DNA from: Pseudodesulfovibrio thermohalotolerans
Lineage (GTDB): Bacteria > Desulfobacterota > Desulfovibrionia > Desulfovibrionales > Desulfovibrionaceae
Direction: 5' to 3'
Length of the DNA stretch: 64,000 nucleotides
NCBI RefSeq assembly: GCF_021353295.2
Contig: NZ_CP120635.1
Location: 972,001-1,036,000, forward strand
Shown here: one piece after another, positions 35,949-44,466 of the stretch
Position numbering within the stretch: the stretch's first letter is position 1
How the letters are laid out: every line of letters starts with the position of its first letter
Notes under the pieces: model-generated
What the model was told of the DNA's origin: nothing
Databases searched by the model: none
Seen by the model: the letters and a program-made list of their open reading frames with translations, nothing else
Translations under genes and position numbers: made by a program

Positions 35949-36566
35949 TTACCCCGATTCATCTTTCGGAAGCGAAAAGGAGTTGAAGTGCTGCTGGGCG
36001 AAGCCCATGCCGCGACGGAAAAAAATATCCAGACCTTTTGTCGCGTGACCGATGATTTCCGGCAGGGCCACGCGGGATTGTTCGTCAAAGGGCTCAAGGA
36101 CCCAATCGGTAATGGGCTTGTATCGGTCGTCGGGGCGGCCGATGCCGAGGCGCAGACGGTTGTAATCCGCAGTGCCGAGACGTTCCTGGATGGACTTGAG
36201 CCCGTTGTGTCCGTTGTCGCCTCCGCCCCGCTTGAATTTCATTCGTCCCACGGGCAAGTCCAGTTCATCGTGGACCACCACGAGGTCGGCGGGGGCGATT
36301 GCGTGTCGGCCACATATCCTGGACACGGCCTTGCCCGACAGGTTCATGTAGGTAAGGGGTTTGACCAGGAGACGGAAAGCCCCGGCGAACTTGCACCGCC
36401 ATAGGTCGTAGTCGCCGGATTCCGCAATTTTTTCCAGCCGCATGGACTGGCGTTCCCCGGCCAGTTGGAGGATATGGTCCACCAGCATGAACCCGATGTT
36501 GTGCCGGGTGTCTTTGTATTCGGGGCCGGGATTGCCCAGCCCCACTATGGCGCCTTTGAAATCCAT
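35949..36566 (-). CDS. pth: Peptidyl-tRNA hydrolase
   Basis: GLGNPGPEYKDTRHNIGFM contains the catalytic His, and LVKPLTYMNLSGKAV and VVHDELDLPVG are the further family motifs. Length 205 aa is normal. It frees stalled peptidyl-tRNA. It follows rplY beyond a strong terminator, so it has its own promoter. Confidence 0.96.
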   Translation of the reverse strand: MDFKGAIVGLGNPGPEYKDTRHNIGFMLVDHILQLAGERQSMRLEKIAESGDYDLWRCKFAGAFRLLVKPLTYMNLSGKAVSRICGRHAIAPADLVVVHDELDLPVGRMKFKRGGGDNGHNGLKSIQERLGTADYNRLRLGIGRPDDRYKPITDWVLEPFDEQSRVALPEIIGHATKGLDIFFRRGMGFAQQHFNSFSLPKDESG

Positions 36567-36638
36567 GAGTCGGGTCCGTTGTCCGTGCGGCGATCTCGCG
36601 CTGCGGAATACAGTGTATCAGTCTCTTCGACAGGAAGC

Positions 36639-36673
36639 AAAAAAAATCCCGGAGCACGATTGCGCGCTCCGGG
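36639..36673 (-). terminator. Terminator after rplY
   Basis: An 8-bp GC stem (CCCGGAGC with GCTCCGGG) followed on the minus strand by an eight-base T run, ~30 bases past the rplY stop. Confidence 0.9.
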
Positions 36674-36701
36674 AGGTCTTGTCATTAACGGAGCCGGGCG
36701 A

Positions 36702-37343
36702 TTAGGCCTCGGTCCCTTCTGCGGCTTCCGCGGGTTCTGCGGCCTCGGCACCCTCTTCGCCTTCTTCTTCCTCTTCTTCCTGCATGGCGAGGACGGCGAG
36801 TACGGCGTAGTTCTCTTCGAAGATCGGGGTCACACCTTCGGGGAAGGTGACGTCTTCAATGTGGACGTGATCCATGATGTCCAGGTCGGTGATGTCGATG
36901 ACGATGGACTCGGGGATATCCATGGGCTTGCAGATCACCTCGATGTGCTCGCGGTACTGCTCCAGCATACCGCCGAGCTTGATTCCCTTGGATTCGCCGA
37001 CGACCTCGAAGGGGACGGCAACCTTGATTTCCTTGCTCAGGTCCACGCCGAAGAAGTCGACGTGCTCGGGAACGCCCTTGACGGGTTCGTTGCGGAGCCG
37101 CCACATCATGGCGGGCATGGATTCGACCTTGCCGCCGCGTTCCAGGACCAGTTCAAAGACCTGGGAGTTGCCGACGGCAGCGAAGGCCTTCTGCAGGGGA
37201 ACCATCTGGACTTTGACCGGGATGTTGGCGCCCTTGGCGTCGTAGTAGATGCCCGGAACCATGCCGGTGGCACGGAGGCGGCGGTTGGGGCCTTTGCCCA
37301 GCTCAGTCCGTTCCTGGACGTTGAGTTTCAGCAGATCTGCCAT
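36702..37343 (-). CDS. rplY: Ribosomal protein bL25 (Ctc form), 213 aa
   Basis: N-terminal L25 domain (LNVQERTELGKGPNRRLRAT, then GMVPGIYYDA) joined to the C-terminal TL5/Ctc domain (DFFGVDLSKEIKVAVPFEV, GVTPIFEENYAVLAVLA). The C-terminus ends in a Glu/Ala-rich tail. It binds 5S rRNA. It follows prs by 88 bases, the usual prs-ctc-pth order. Confidence 0.95.
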   Translation of the reverse strand: MADLLKLNVQERTELGKGPNRRLRATGMVPGIYYDAKGANIPVKVQMVPLQKAFAAVGNSQVFELVLERGGKVESMPAMMWRLRNEPVKGVPEHVDFFGVDLSKEIKVAVPFEVVGESKGIKLGGMLEQYREHIEVICKPMDIPESIVIDITDLDIMDHVHIEDVTFPEGVTPIFEENYAVLAVLAMQEEEEEEGEEGAEAAEPAEAAEGTEA

Positions 37344-37431
37344 AAGAGTTTCTCCTTTTTACGCCCTGGCCGTCCACTATGGACGGACGCTCGCGCTTTA
37401 AATGGTTTCGGCCGGAGGGCCTTGGAATACC

Positions 37432-38370
37432 TTATACGAACAGTACGGACACGGAAGATTCCGTGTGCACGTTGTTGATGGCTTTTGCCAGCAGGGAGGC
37501 CACGGAGCGGGTCTTGATCTTGCTGCACTGGTCCTGCTTGCCGCCCAGCGGGATGGTGTCGGTGACGACCACCTCGGAGAAGGCGGATTCTTCCAGACGC
37601 TGACAGGCCGGGCCGGACAGCACCGGGTGGGTGGCGCAGGCCAGGACGTCCTTGGCGCCGTTTTCCATGATGACGTTGGCCGCGGCGCACATGGTGCCGG
37701 CGGTGTCGATCATGTCGTCGATGACCACGGCAACCTTGTCCTTGACGTCGCCGATGATGTGCATGGCCTTGGCCTGGTTGGGAGCGTCGCGGCGCTTGTC
37801 CACGATGGCCAGGGTCGCGCCGAGGCGCTTGGCGTAGGAACGGGCGCGCTCAACGCCGCCCGCGTCGGGGGAGATGATGACGAAGTCGTCGTCCCGGTCG
37901 CGCAGTTGCTCGATGAGCACGGGCGCGGCGAAAAGGTTGTCCACGGGGCAGTTGAAGAAGCCCTGGATCTGACCGGCGTGCAGGTCGATGGTCACCAGCC
38001 GCTGCATACCGGCGGTGGACAGCAGGTCGGCCACCAGCTTGGCGGAGATGGGCGCGCGGGGCACGACCTTGCGGTCCTGGCGGGCGTAACCGAAGTAGGG
38101 AACCACGGCAGTCACGCGGGACGCGCTGGCGCGCTTGAGCGCGTCGAGCATCAGGCACAGCTCCATGAGGTGGAAGTTGACCGGGGAGCAGGTGGGTTGG
38201 ACGACGAAGACGTCGTCGCCCCGGACGTTCTCACCGATCTCAATGCGGATTTCGCCGTCGGAAAAACGCTCACGCAGGACCGGCGACGCTTTGGTGCCGA
38301 GATGCTCGCAAATGGCTTCGGCCAGTTTCGGACTTGCGGACCCGCTGATGATCTTCAGTTCGCCATGCAT
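37432..38370 (-). CDS. prs: Ribose-phosphate pyrophosphokinase
   Basis: Full-length PRPP synthetase (312 aa): [16 protein letters not shown], the flexible-loop region [32 protein letters not shown] and the PRPP loop [16 protein letters not shown]. It supplies PRPP for nucleotides, His and Trp. It follows tRNA-Gln and may be transcribed with it. Confidence 0.97.
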   Translation of the reverse strand: MHGELKIISGSASPKLAEAICEHLGTKASPVLRERFSDGEIRIEIGENVRGDDVFVVQPTCSPVNFHLMELCLMLDALKRASASRVTAVVPYFGYARQDRKVVPRAPISAKLVADLLSTAGMQRLVTIDLHAGQIQGFFNCPVDNLFAAPVLIEQLRDRDDDFVIISPDAGGVERARSYAKRLGATLAIVDKRRDAPNQAKAMHIIGDVKDKVAVVIDDMIDTAGTMCAAANVIMENGAKDVLACATHPVLSGPACQRLEESAFSEVVVTDTIPLGGKQDQCSKIKTRSVASLLAKAINNVHTESSVSVLFV

Positions 38371-38401
38371 GACTATCCTCTATGCAATCGAGTTTAAATA
38401 C

Positions 38402-38476
38402 TGGCTGGGGCGGGAGGACTCGAACCCCCGAATGTCAGGACCAAAACCTGATGTCTTACCACTTGACGACGCCCCA
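38402..38476 (-). tRNA. tRNA-Gln (anticodon TTG)
   Basis: A 75-base cloverleaf: acceptor TGGGGCG with CGCCCCA, anticodon stem TCAGG/CCTGA around TTTTGGT, T-loop TTCGAGT, encoded CCA. Anticodon TTG reads CAA and CAG. Confidence 0.95.
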
Positions 38477-38812
38477 ACGAAAATTGTCCATACGCGGCCG
38501 CCGGCCGCATTGGGGAGATCGGCTTCGCGCGCAACCTGTGCGCTCCGGTTCCGATGTCAGGCCTGGAGTGCGCCCTTCCGCTCCCGGACACTTGTCGTCC
38601 ATGCTCCTCTTCGGAAGCGCCGTCTCGTCCGCCCGCCTTGCGGGGATCGGTCGTCGGCTTCGGACGTGTCCGTCGGCGGCCATTCGCGTTCGCTACGACC
38701 AGTTCGACGTTGGGCCCCGGTGGGGCTGTCGCTTTAGGATAGTGTGCCCTCAGCGCCTTGCGCGGGGGGCGGCGACGTCGTTTTGGTCCCGGCCTGGTTC
38801 GGCTTTCCGCCC
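38477..38812. other. GC-rich gap between ispE and tRNA-Gln
   Basis: This 336-base stretch is GC-rich, holds several GC hairpins (for example GGCCCCGGTGGGGC near 38715 and GCGGCCGCCGGCCGC near 38495) and no reading frame that I can support. It may be the 5' region of the tRNA-Gln/prs transcript or a structured RNA; nothing was recognised. Confidence 0.3.
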
Positions 38813-39679
38813 TTAAAGGCAGTCCGCCTGGAAAATTTCAATTCCCTTTTTTTCGAGAGCCAGTACTGCGGACGCGGCGGAATCCCTGTCGCGGTAAATC
38901 CCGAACAGGGAGGCCCCCGATCCGCTCATGGCGGCGTGCTCGGCCCCGTGATGGAGGAGGGTTTCTTTGATATCCCTGAGGGATGGGTGCTCCTCGAAGA
39001 CGATCGACTCAAAGTCGTTCGCCATTTCCCGGGCCGAAACGGGAGATGGATTCTTAGTATCACGCCTCGCGGATGTCAAGGATTCATGGGGATTGACCGC
39101 GCCGTATTTTTCATCCCAGGCGCGGAAGGCCCAGGCCGTGTTCACATGGATGTCCGGGCAGGCCAGGATCAGCGTCGCCCCGGACAGATCCACTTCGGCG
39201 GGTTCGAGCTTTTCGCCGATGCCGCCCGCCCAGGCGGGACCATCAAGGAGGAAGAAGGGCACGTCCGCGCCGAGTCGCGCGGCCAGTTCGATCATGGCCC
39301 CCATGGGCAACCCCTTTTCCCCGGCCTCGGCGTTGAGCCATCGGAGCAGGGCCGCCGCGTCGGAGCTGCCGCCGCCGAGTCCGCCCCCCATGGGGATGCG
39401 CTTGGTCAGCGTGACGAAGATGCCGGGACGGAATCCCGTGGCCTCGGCGTAAAGCTTCCACGCCTTGTAGAGGAGGTTGGAGGTGGTCTCCAGCTCCGGC
39501 CGTTCAGGGCAGCGGATGTAAAAGTCGCTGTCGGGGCCGGGCACGACCTCGATGCTGTCGCTCAGCGCGGGCACCGGGTAGAAGAGGGTTCGCAACTCGT
39601 GATAGCCGTCGTCCCGGAGGCCGAGGATTTCAAGGTGCAGATTGATCTTTGCCGGGGCGGTGAGAATGGCTGCTTGCAT
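38813..39679 (-). CDS. ispE: 4-diphosphocytidyl-2-C-methyl-D-erythritol kinase
   Basis: A GHMP kinase: APAKINLHLEILGLRDDGYH at the N-terminus, the ATP loop PMGGGLGGGSSDAAALL and the closing AAMSGSGASLFG. The ATG at 39679 gives 288 aa, the normal length; the earlier frame has no family similarity. It catalyses the fourth step of the non-mevalonate isoprenoid pathway. Confidence 0.95.
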   Translation of the reverse strand: MQAAILTAPAKINLHLEILGLRDDGYHELRTLFYPVPALSDSIEVVPGPDSDFYIRCPERPELETTSNLLYKAWKLYAEATGFRPGIFVTLTKRIPMGGGLGGGSSDAAALLRWLNAEAGEKGLPMGAMIELAARLGADVPFFLLDGPAWAGGIGEKLEPAEVDLSGATLILACPDIHVNTAWAFRAWDEKYGAVNPHESLTSARRDTKNPSPVSAREMANDFESIVFEEHPSLRDIKETLLHHGAEHAAMSGSGASLFGIYRDRDSAASAVLALEKKGIEIFQADCL

Positions 39680-39691
39680 GGGAGTGTGGGG

Positions 39692-39725
39692 AAAAAGGAA
39701 AGGGGGACTCCCTGCGGAGCCCCCC
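39692..39725 (-). terminator. Terminator after the Deg protease gene
   Basis: GGGGG-A-CTCC pairs with GGAG-CCCCC across a four-base loop; the minus strand continues with TTTCCTTTTT. It lies between the protease stop (39735) and the ispE start. Confidence 0.75.
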
Positions 39726-39734
39726 GTTGATGGA

Positions 39735-41153
39735 TTACTTGTCCAAGGGCAGTGCAACGAAGCTGCTTCGTCCCTGCCGCTTGACCAGGAGCATGATCGC
39801 GCCGCGCTTTTCCGCGCTCTTGATGACGGTCTCAAGGTCGGCCACAGAGTTCACGTCCTGCTGGTTGGCCTGGAGGATGACGTCGCCCTGGCGGATTCCT
39901 TCCTGCCCGGCGGCCGTTTCGGGGTCGACGTTGACCACGAGCAGGCCCTGGGTCTTGTCCAGTCCGAGGGCCTGGGCTTCCTGGTCGCCAATCGGCTTCA
40001 GGGCCATGCCCAGCACGGTGGCGGCTTCACCATGGCCCTGGCGATCGGGCGACATGGCGGCCATGGCCTTTTCATTGCGCTGGCCGAGAACGACGGTCCG
40101 GGTGACCTTCTCGCCGTTGCGCCACAGCACGAGGCGGGCCTTGTCGCCGGGGGCGAGCCCCGCGATCGTCTTGAGCAGCGCGTTGTTGTCCTCGATCTTC
40201 TGGCCGTTGACCTCAAGGATAACGTCGCCCTGCCGGACGCCGCCCTTGTCGGCCGGGGCGCCCTTGCCCACGGAGGCGATCAGCGCGCCGACAGGTTCGG
40301 GCAGGCCGAGCGCCTTGGCCTGGGTCTCGCTGACCTGCTGGATGGTTACGCCGAGCCAGCCGCGCTGCGGGGACTTGCCTTCCTTGAGCAGGGCGATGAC
40401 CTTGGCGGCCTGCGTAGACGGGATGGCGAAGCCAATGTTCTCCGCGGCCGCGTTGATGGCGGTGTTGATGCCGACGACCTCGCCGTCCATGTTCAGCAGC
40501 GGGCCGCCGGAGTTGCCGGGGTTGATGGACGCGTCGGTCTGCAGGAAATTGTCAAAAGGCCCCGCGCCGATGATCCGGTGCTTGGCCGAGATGATGCCCG
40601 CAGTGACCGTGTTGTCCAGGCCGAAGGGGTTGCCGATGGCCAGGACCCATTCGCCCACCTGGATGTCGTCGGAATCGCCGAATTTCAGGGTGGGCAGGGG
40701 ATGGTCGGCCTTGATGCGGATGACGGCCAGGTCGGTTTCCTGGTCGGCTCCGACGACGTCGGCCGGGTATTCCTTCTTGTCGTCCTGGAAGCGCACGGTC
40801 ACCTTGTCCGCGCCGTTGATGACGTGGTTGTTGGTGACGATGAGCCCGTCGGCGGAAATGACGAAGCCTGATCCCTGACCGAGCATCTTGCGCGGCGGCT
40901 GTCCCTGCTGGGGGCCGAAGAATTGGTCGAACCGCTTGAAGAACTCGTAGAACGGGTGTCCTTCGGGAATCTGCTGCTGGAACTGCTCCATGGAGCCGCC
41001 CCGGGCGGTCTTTTCCGTGGAGATGAAGACCACGGCCTTGCCCGCCTGGGCGGCCAGCTCCGTGAATACAGGCAGGTCGCGCGCCTGGGCGGCCATCGGC
41101 ACGGCCAGCGCAAGGGTCAGGAAGAGAATGAGAAAATAAGCCTTTCGATGCAT
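39735..41153 (-). CDS. degP: Periplasmic Deg/HtrA-family serine protease, 472 aa
   Basis: A signal peptide (MHRKAYFLILFLTLALAV, cleaved after AQA) precedes a trypsin-like domain with catalytic His in IVTNNHVINGADK, Asp in ETDLAVIRIKAD and Ser in INPGNSGGPLLN. Two PDZ domains follow (~285-380 and ~390-470). It degrades or refolds misfolded periplasmic proteins. The ATG at 41153 is preceded by GGAGG. DegP versus DegQ/MucD is not decided by sequence reading alone. Confidence 0.93.
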   Translation of the reverse strand: MHRKAYFLILFLTLALAVPMAAQARDLPVFTELAAQAGKAVVFISTEKTARGGSMEQFQQQIPEGHPFYEFFKRFDQFFGPQQGQPPRKMLGQGSGFVISADGLIVTNNHVINGADKVTVRFQDDKKEYPADVVGADQETDLAVIRIKADHPLPTLKFGDSDDIQVGEWVLAIGNPFGLDNTVTAGIISAKHRIIGAGPFDNFLQTDASINPGNSGGPLLNMDGEVVGINTAINAAAENIGFAIPSTQAAKVIALLKEGKSPQRGWLGVTIQQVSETQAKALGLPEPVGALIASVGKGAPADKGGVRQGDVILEVNGQKIEDNNALLKTIAGLAPGDKARLVLWRNGEKVTRTVVLGQRNEKAMAAMSPDRQGHGEAATVLGMALKPIGDQEAQALGLDKTQGLLVVNVDPETAAGQEGIRQGDVILQANQQDVNSVADLETVIKSAEKRGAIMLLVKRQGRSSFVALPLDK

Positions 41154-41377
41154 TTTGCCTCCATACAAGGATGCGGAAAACAGGATGGCGGCCTGTACCG
41201 CCTTCCTAGCTATATAGCCCTTTTTTTTCTGTTGTAAATAGTGTGCGTGCATTTGCACACGCATTTGCCGGGGGTGGCCGACGGCAATTCCGCCCGCGAA
41301 GGTTTCAATATTTCGTAAGCCGGTGTATGAGAGGGGTAACCGTGAAAATCCGTCCAAACCGTTCAAGGAGGTTCCGT

Positions 41378-41842
41378 ATGCGTATACGCAAGAAAACCGT
41401 TTCCCTGATGCTCTTCGTCCTGGCCGTTCTGGTCATGCCCCGCGCATCCCTGGCGCACTGCCAGATTCCGTGCGGCATTTACGACGACCACGCCCGGGTG
41501 ATGTCCATGCTTGAAGATGTGGAAACCGTCAAGAAATCCGTGACCGAGATGATGGCCCTGGTCGACAAGACCGACCTGCAGTCAAAACAGCAGTTCGTCC
41601 GCTGGGTGAACAACAAGGAAATGCACGCCCAGAAAATCATCGCCACCATTTCGGACTACTTCCTGACCCAGCGGGTCAAGCCGTCGCAGAAGGATTACGC
41701 CGAGCGGCTCGCCAAGCACCACGCGGTCATCCTGCTGTCCATGAAGGCCAAGCAGACCGCCGATCTTAACGTGGTCGAGCAGCTCGGGGCGGCGGTCCAG
41801 GCGCTGGAGGCCTATTATCCCGAGCACGAACACGAGCATTAA
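41378..41842 (+). CDS. sodN: Periplasmic nickel superoxide dismutase, 154 aa
   Basis: The mature N-terminus carries the Ni hook HCQIPCGIYDDHARV (His1, Cys2, Cys6 and the HCxxPCGxY signature). Directly before it is a normal Sec signal peptide ending RASLA, so cleavage by signal peptidase after Ala would itself free His1. The remainder is the four-helix bundle of Ni-SOD. The tail PEHEHEH adds a possible metal site. The ATG at 41378 follows AGGAGG. No sodX-type maturation protease gene is adjacent, which fits the signal-peptide route. Confidence 0.92.
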   Translation: MRIRKKTVSLMLFVLAVLVMPRASLAHCQIPCGIYDDHARVMSMLEDVETVKKSVTEMMALVDKTDLQSKQQFVRWVNNKEMHAQKIIATISDYFLTQRVKPSQKDYAERLAKHHAVILLSMKAKQTADLNVVEQLGAAVQALEAYYPEHEHEH

Positions 41843-41919
41843 GCCTTCAGGCATAACGAAAGGCTTGCCTTTTCAATCGTCGTCGGCTAGGAACGATTCC
41901 CCGGCACCCGCCGGAACGT

Positions 41920-41996
41920 GCCCCCTTAGCTCAGGTGGATAGAGCACAGGATTCCTAATCCTGGTGCCGCGTGTTCGAATCGCGCAGGGGGCACCA
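41920..41996 (+). tRNA. tRNA-Arg (anticodon CCT), prophage attachment site
   Basis: A complete 77-base cloverleaf: acceptor GCCCCCT with AGGGGGC, D-stem GCTC/GAGC, anticodon stem CAGGA/TCCTG around TTCCTAA, T-loop TTCGAAT, encoded CCA. Anticodon CCT reads AGG. Its 3' part from 41951 is repeated at 60207, so the phage entered here and kept the gene whole. Confidence 0.95.
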
Positions 41997-42009
41997 ATCT
42001 TTTCAGGGG
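41951..42009 (+). repeat. attL, 59-bp direct repeat inside tRNA-Arg
   Basis: Identical to 60207-60265. It begins in the anticodon loop (ATTCCTAATC) and runs 13 bases past the CCA end, into the first arm of the terminator hairpin. Confidence 0.95.
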
Positions 42010-42050
42010 TTTGTGTTGCTTGTCAACGCAGGCCCCTATTCTTTTTTCTC
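42005..42050 (+). terminator. tRNA-Arg terminator at attL
   Basis: A 14-bp stem with three G-T pairs (AGGGGTTTGTGTTG with CAACGCAGGCCCCT), a five-base loop and CTTTTTT. The first five bases belong to the attachment repeat; the rest comes from the phage side. Confidence 0.8.
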
Positions 42051-42387
42051 CCTTATTTCTCCCCACAGTGTGTAGATGGACCACCCCGCAAGGTGGGAAT
42101 TAGCTCGTGCAAGCTAATCTTTCATCTTTTTAGCAGCATCTGGGAATCATGCCCCACGCTTCAGCGGGGGGCTACCGCATCCATAGTCCCTCCCTTTTCC
42201 CCTCCTCCTCCCCCCTTACCTAAAGATACGGTCAAAAGGTCCAAAGGGCCTCTCGATGCGCTCGGGTATCCTTTTGGGTCCTCCCGTAGGCCTTTCGGAT
42301 ACGGGGGCTATCGAGCGCGTTTCTTCTGCGTGTTTAGGTTGGTAATTTTCTTACAATTTTACAATGCGTGCTTGGGGGGATGCCTCT
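42051..42387. other. Non-coding left end of the prophage
   Basis: About 340 bases without a supportable gene between the attL terminator and the helicase gene. It contains a small hairpin ATTAGCTCGTGCAAGCTAAT (42100-42119), a GAATCATGCCCCACGC/GCGGGGGGC hairpin (near 42147) of the kind seen at IS200/IS605 right ends, and a second region of direct and inverted repeats (GGGTATCC/GGATACGGG, 42266-42306). No repressor or early gene is present. Confidence 0.4.
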
Positions 42388-44115
42388 GTGATTAGGACGG
42401 GCGAAGACATCCGGAAAGAGGTTGAGGCCGAGCGTGCGCGTGAAGGTGAGATCAACGAACAGGAAGTCCAGGCCGAGAAAGCGAAGCAGCAGGAACAGCG
42501 TCTCAAGGGCGGCCGGTTGGTCGAACGGCGTATTCTCTATCGTTGTTTTCGTCGAGCCGAGGTCGGCGATGGAGAGCTGGCCGCGCTTTTGCTTTCTGGG
42601 CAGTTCTTTCACGACAATTTCCAAAAGGGGGGGCAATGGTATCAGTTCAACTGCACTTGCTGGACGAAGGACATCAACCGGAACGTCGAGCAGGCCGTTG
42701 ATATAGTCGCTTGCGAGTATGAAAAAGAGTCAAGATATCTTCGCCTTCTCATTGGTTCGTTACCCAATGACAATTCTTTTGACGCCTCGACTCCTGAAGG
42801 CAAGGAGGCTTTGAGAAAAAATCAGAAAAAGCGCACCAAATGGACCAAACTGGCTCAAGGATTTTCCAAGCGGGCCAGAGCACTGCGTACCCACAAAGCC
42901 ATCAACAACACGCTGAAGGGAGCGAGTGCCGGAGATGGTTCACTTGGCATGAACGGTTCCGATCTCAATGAGCCGCCGACTTTGTTGCCGTGCGCCAACA
43001 CGATAATCGATCTGGCCACGGGCAAGGAGTACAACGCCTTGCCCTGGAGCCAGCTATATTTCCGGCGGAAAAGTCCGGTTGAATACAAGGGGCTGAACGA
43101 AGAGGCCACGCTGTGGGACCTGACTCTCGACCAGGTCACCTGCTACCGGAAGAATCTGAGGGAATACCTGGAGTATGCGATCGGTTTTATGGTCACGGGC
43201 CTCCAGACAAAAGATTTGTTCTGCTTCTATGGCAAGCATGGAGATAATGGAAAGACGGTCATCACGGAGATGATCTCGTATTGTTTGGGGGAGTTTGCGG
43301 CGACCGTCCCGGTCGAGATCCTTTTGGAGGAGAAGTACGCTAAATCGTCCGGTCCCCGTGAGGATCTGCTCCTTTTACAGGACAAGCGCCTGGCCATAAC
43401 TTCGGAAGCCGAGGCCAAGCAGTATTTCTCGTTGGGGAAGATCAAACAGCTCACCTCCGGCGGAGACAGAATTCGCGCCCGCGGGGTGAACGAAAAACAT
43501 TCCGTCCAGTTCAAGCAGACGCAGTCTTTCGTTCTGCATTCCAACAACATTCCGCAGGTGCGGACCGGCGACAACGCGTTTTTCAATCGATTGCGATTGA
43601 TTCCCTTTGACGCCCGGTATGTGGCCGATCCGGACGAGGTGGATGAAGACAAGTTCATCTACCCCATGATCCAGAAGGAAGAGCTGATGCAACGGTTGGA
43701 GGCCGAGGCTTCCGGTATTCTCGCCCACTTGGTCCGGTGCGCCATGAAGGCCATTGCGCTTGGGCACATGCCCAAGCCGCCTGAATGCGTGGTCATGGAA
43801 CTGGATGACTACAAGGATGACAATGATCCCTATGGACCGTTTTTCGGTCAATGCTGTGAGCCTGACCCCAATCATCGGGAACAGGCGAAGTGGCTCTATT
43901 TGGCATGGAAACAGTGGTACATGGCGGAAAATGAGCTCACTGATGACAGCCATGTGAAAAAGCAAAGGACCATGGGGACGGAGTTGAAGACCCGTACCGA
44001 CATCACACGCATTCCCAAAGACCAGTCCGGCACAGGCACCGTTATGTACCTGGGCTATCGGATCAAAAACGAGCATCGAGCCGAGGGCGATCCCTCGATT
44101 CAGTTGGATTTTTGA
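42388..44115 (+). CDS. Phage D5/P4-type primase-helicase (SF3), 575 aa
   Basis: A D5-type replicative helicase. The N-terminal third includes a D5_N-like region (GDGELAALLLSGQFFHDNF, then WYQFN...W-K-D), and the ATPase has Walker A YGKHGDNGKTVITEM near residue 288, Walker B-like LLLLQDKRLAITSEAE and motif C FVLHSNNIPQV. The C-terminal ~100 residues form a winged-helix-like DNA-binding tail. The GTG at 42388 is preferred over the ATG at 42364 because GGGGGGA lies seven bases upstream. It is the first gene of the prophage. Confidence 0.85.
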   Translation: MIRTGEDIRKEVEAERAREGEINEQEVQAEKAKQQEQRLKGGRLVERRILYRCFRRAEVGDGELAALLLSGQFFHDNFQKGGQWYQFNCTCWTKDINRNVEQAVDIVACEYEKESRYLRLLIGSLPNDNSFDASTPEGKEALRKNQKKRTKWTKLAQGFSKRARALRTHKAINNTLKGASAGDGSLGMNGSDLNEPPTLLPCANTIIDLATGKEYNALPWSQLYFRRKSPVEYKGLNEEATLWDLTLDQVTCYRKNLREYLEYAIGFMVTGLQTKDLFCFYGKHGDNGKTVITEMISYCLGEFAATVPVEILLEEKYAKSSGPREDLLLLQDKRLAITSEAEAKQYFSLGKIKQLTSGGDRIRARGVNEKHSVQFKQTQSFVLHSNNIPQVRTGDNAFFNRLRLIPFDARYVADPDEVDEDKFIYPMIQKEELMQRLEAEASGILAHLVRCAMKAIALGHMPKPPECVVMELDDYKDDNDPYGPFFGQCCEPDPNHREQAKWLYLAWKQWYMAENELTDDSHVKKQRTMGTELKTRTDITRIPKDQSGTGTVMYLGYRIKNEHRAEGDPSIQLDF

Positions 44116-44466
44116 CCATTTTGAACATTCTGGACAATGCTATGAACGAAAGTCAAAACGAAAAATGTGCACGTTTTCAGGTGGATATCCGTAGTTCCTC
44201 TCTCTTCTTGACCTTTTTGACCTTTATTAACCTAACAGCAAAAATAATAAGGAGGAGAGAAAATAAGGGGTTCTTTTGTGTATGCACACAGGCGTCTGGT
44301 CAAATAGCCCTGATTTTGGTCAAGAAGGTCAAATCTTGCGGCAACATTCTTAATTTGCAGGACTTGACTATCTTTGACGTCTCGTTTCCGATAGTCAAAA
44401 TAGTCCAGCTTGATTCAAAATCCATTTTTTTTGTCTTCGGGGCGGATTCGGGGCAGAGGGGGCGCT
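44116..44466. other. AT-rich spacer with TTGACC-type repeats (candidate phage origin)
   Basis: The 350 bases between the two replication genes are AT-rich and contain an array of TTGAC motifs in pairs (see the separate entry). A 123-codon frame crosses it but has no ribosome-binding site and a composition unlike its neighbours, so I treat it as non-coding. Confidence 0.5.
44208..44405. promoter_or_regulatory. Paired TTGACC repeats between the replication genes
   Basis: TTGACCTTTTTGACC (44208-44222) recurs inverted as GGTCAAGAAGGTCAA (44318-44332) with one mismatch in 15. A related pair, TTGACTATCTTTGAC (44364-44378), recurs inverted as GTCAAAATAGTC (44394-44405). In each unit the TTGAC half-sites are nine or ten bases apart, about one helical turn. 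Single GGTCAAA and AGTCAAA copies lie nearby. This suits cooperative binding by a replication or regulatory protein. Confidence 0.6.
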
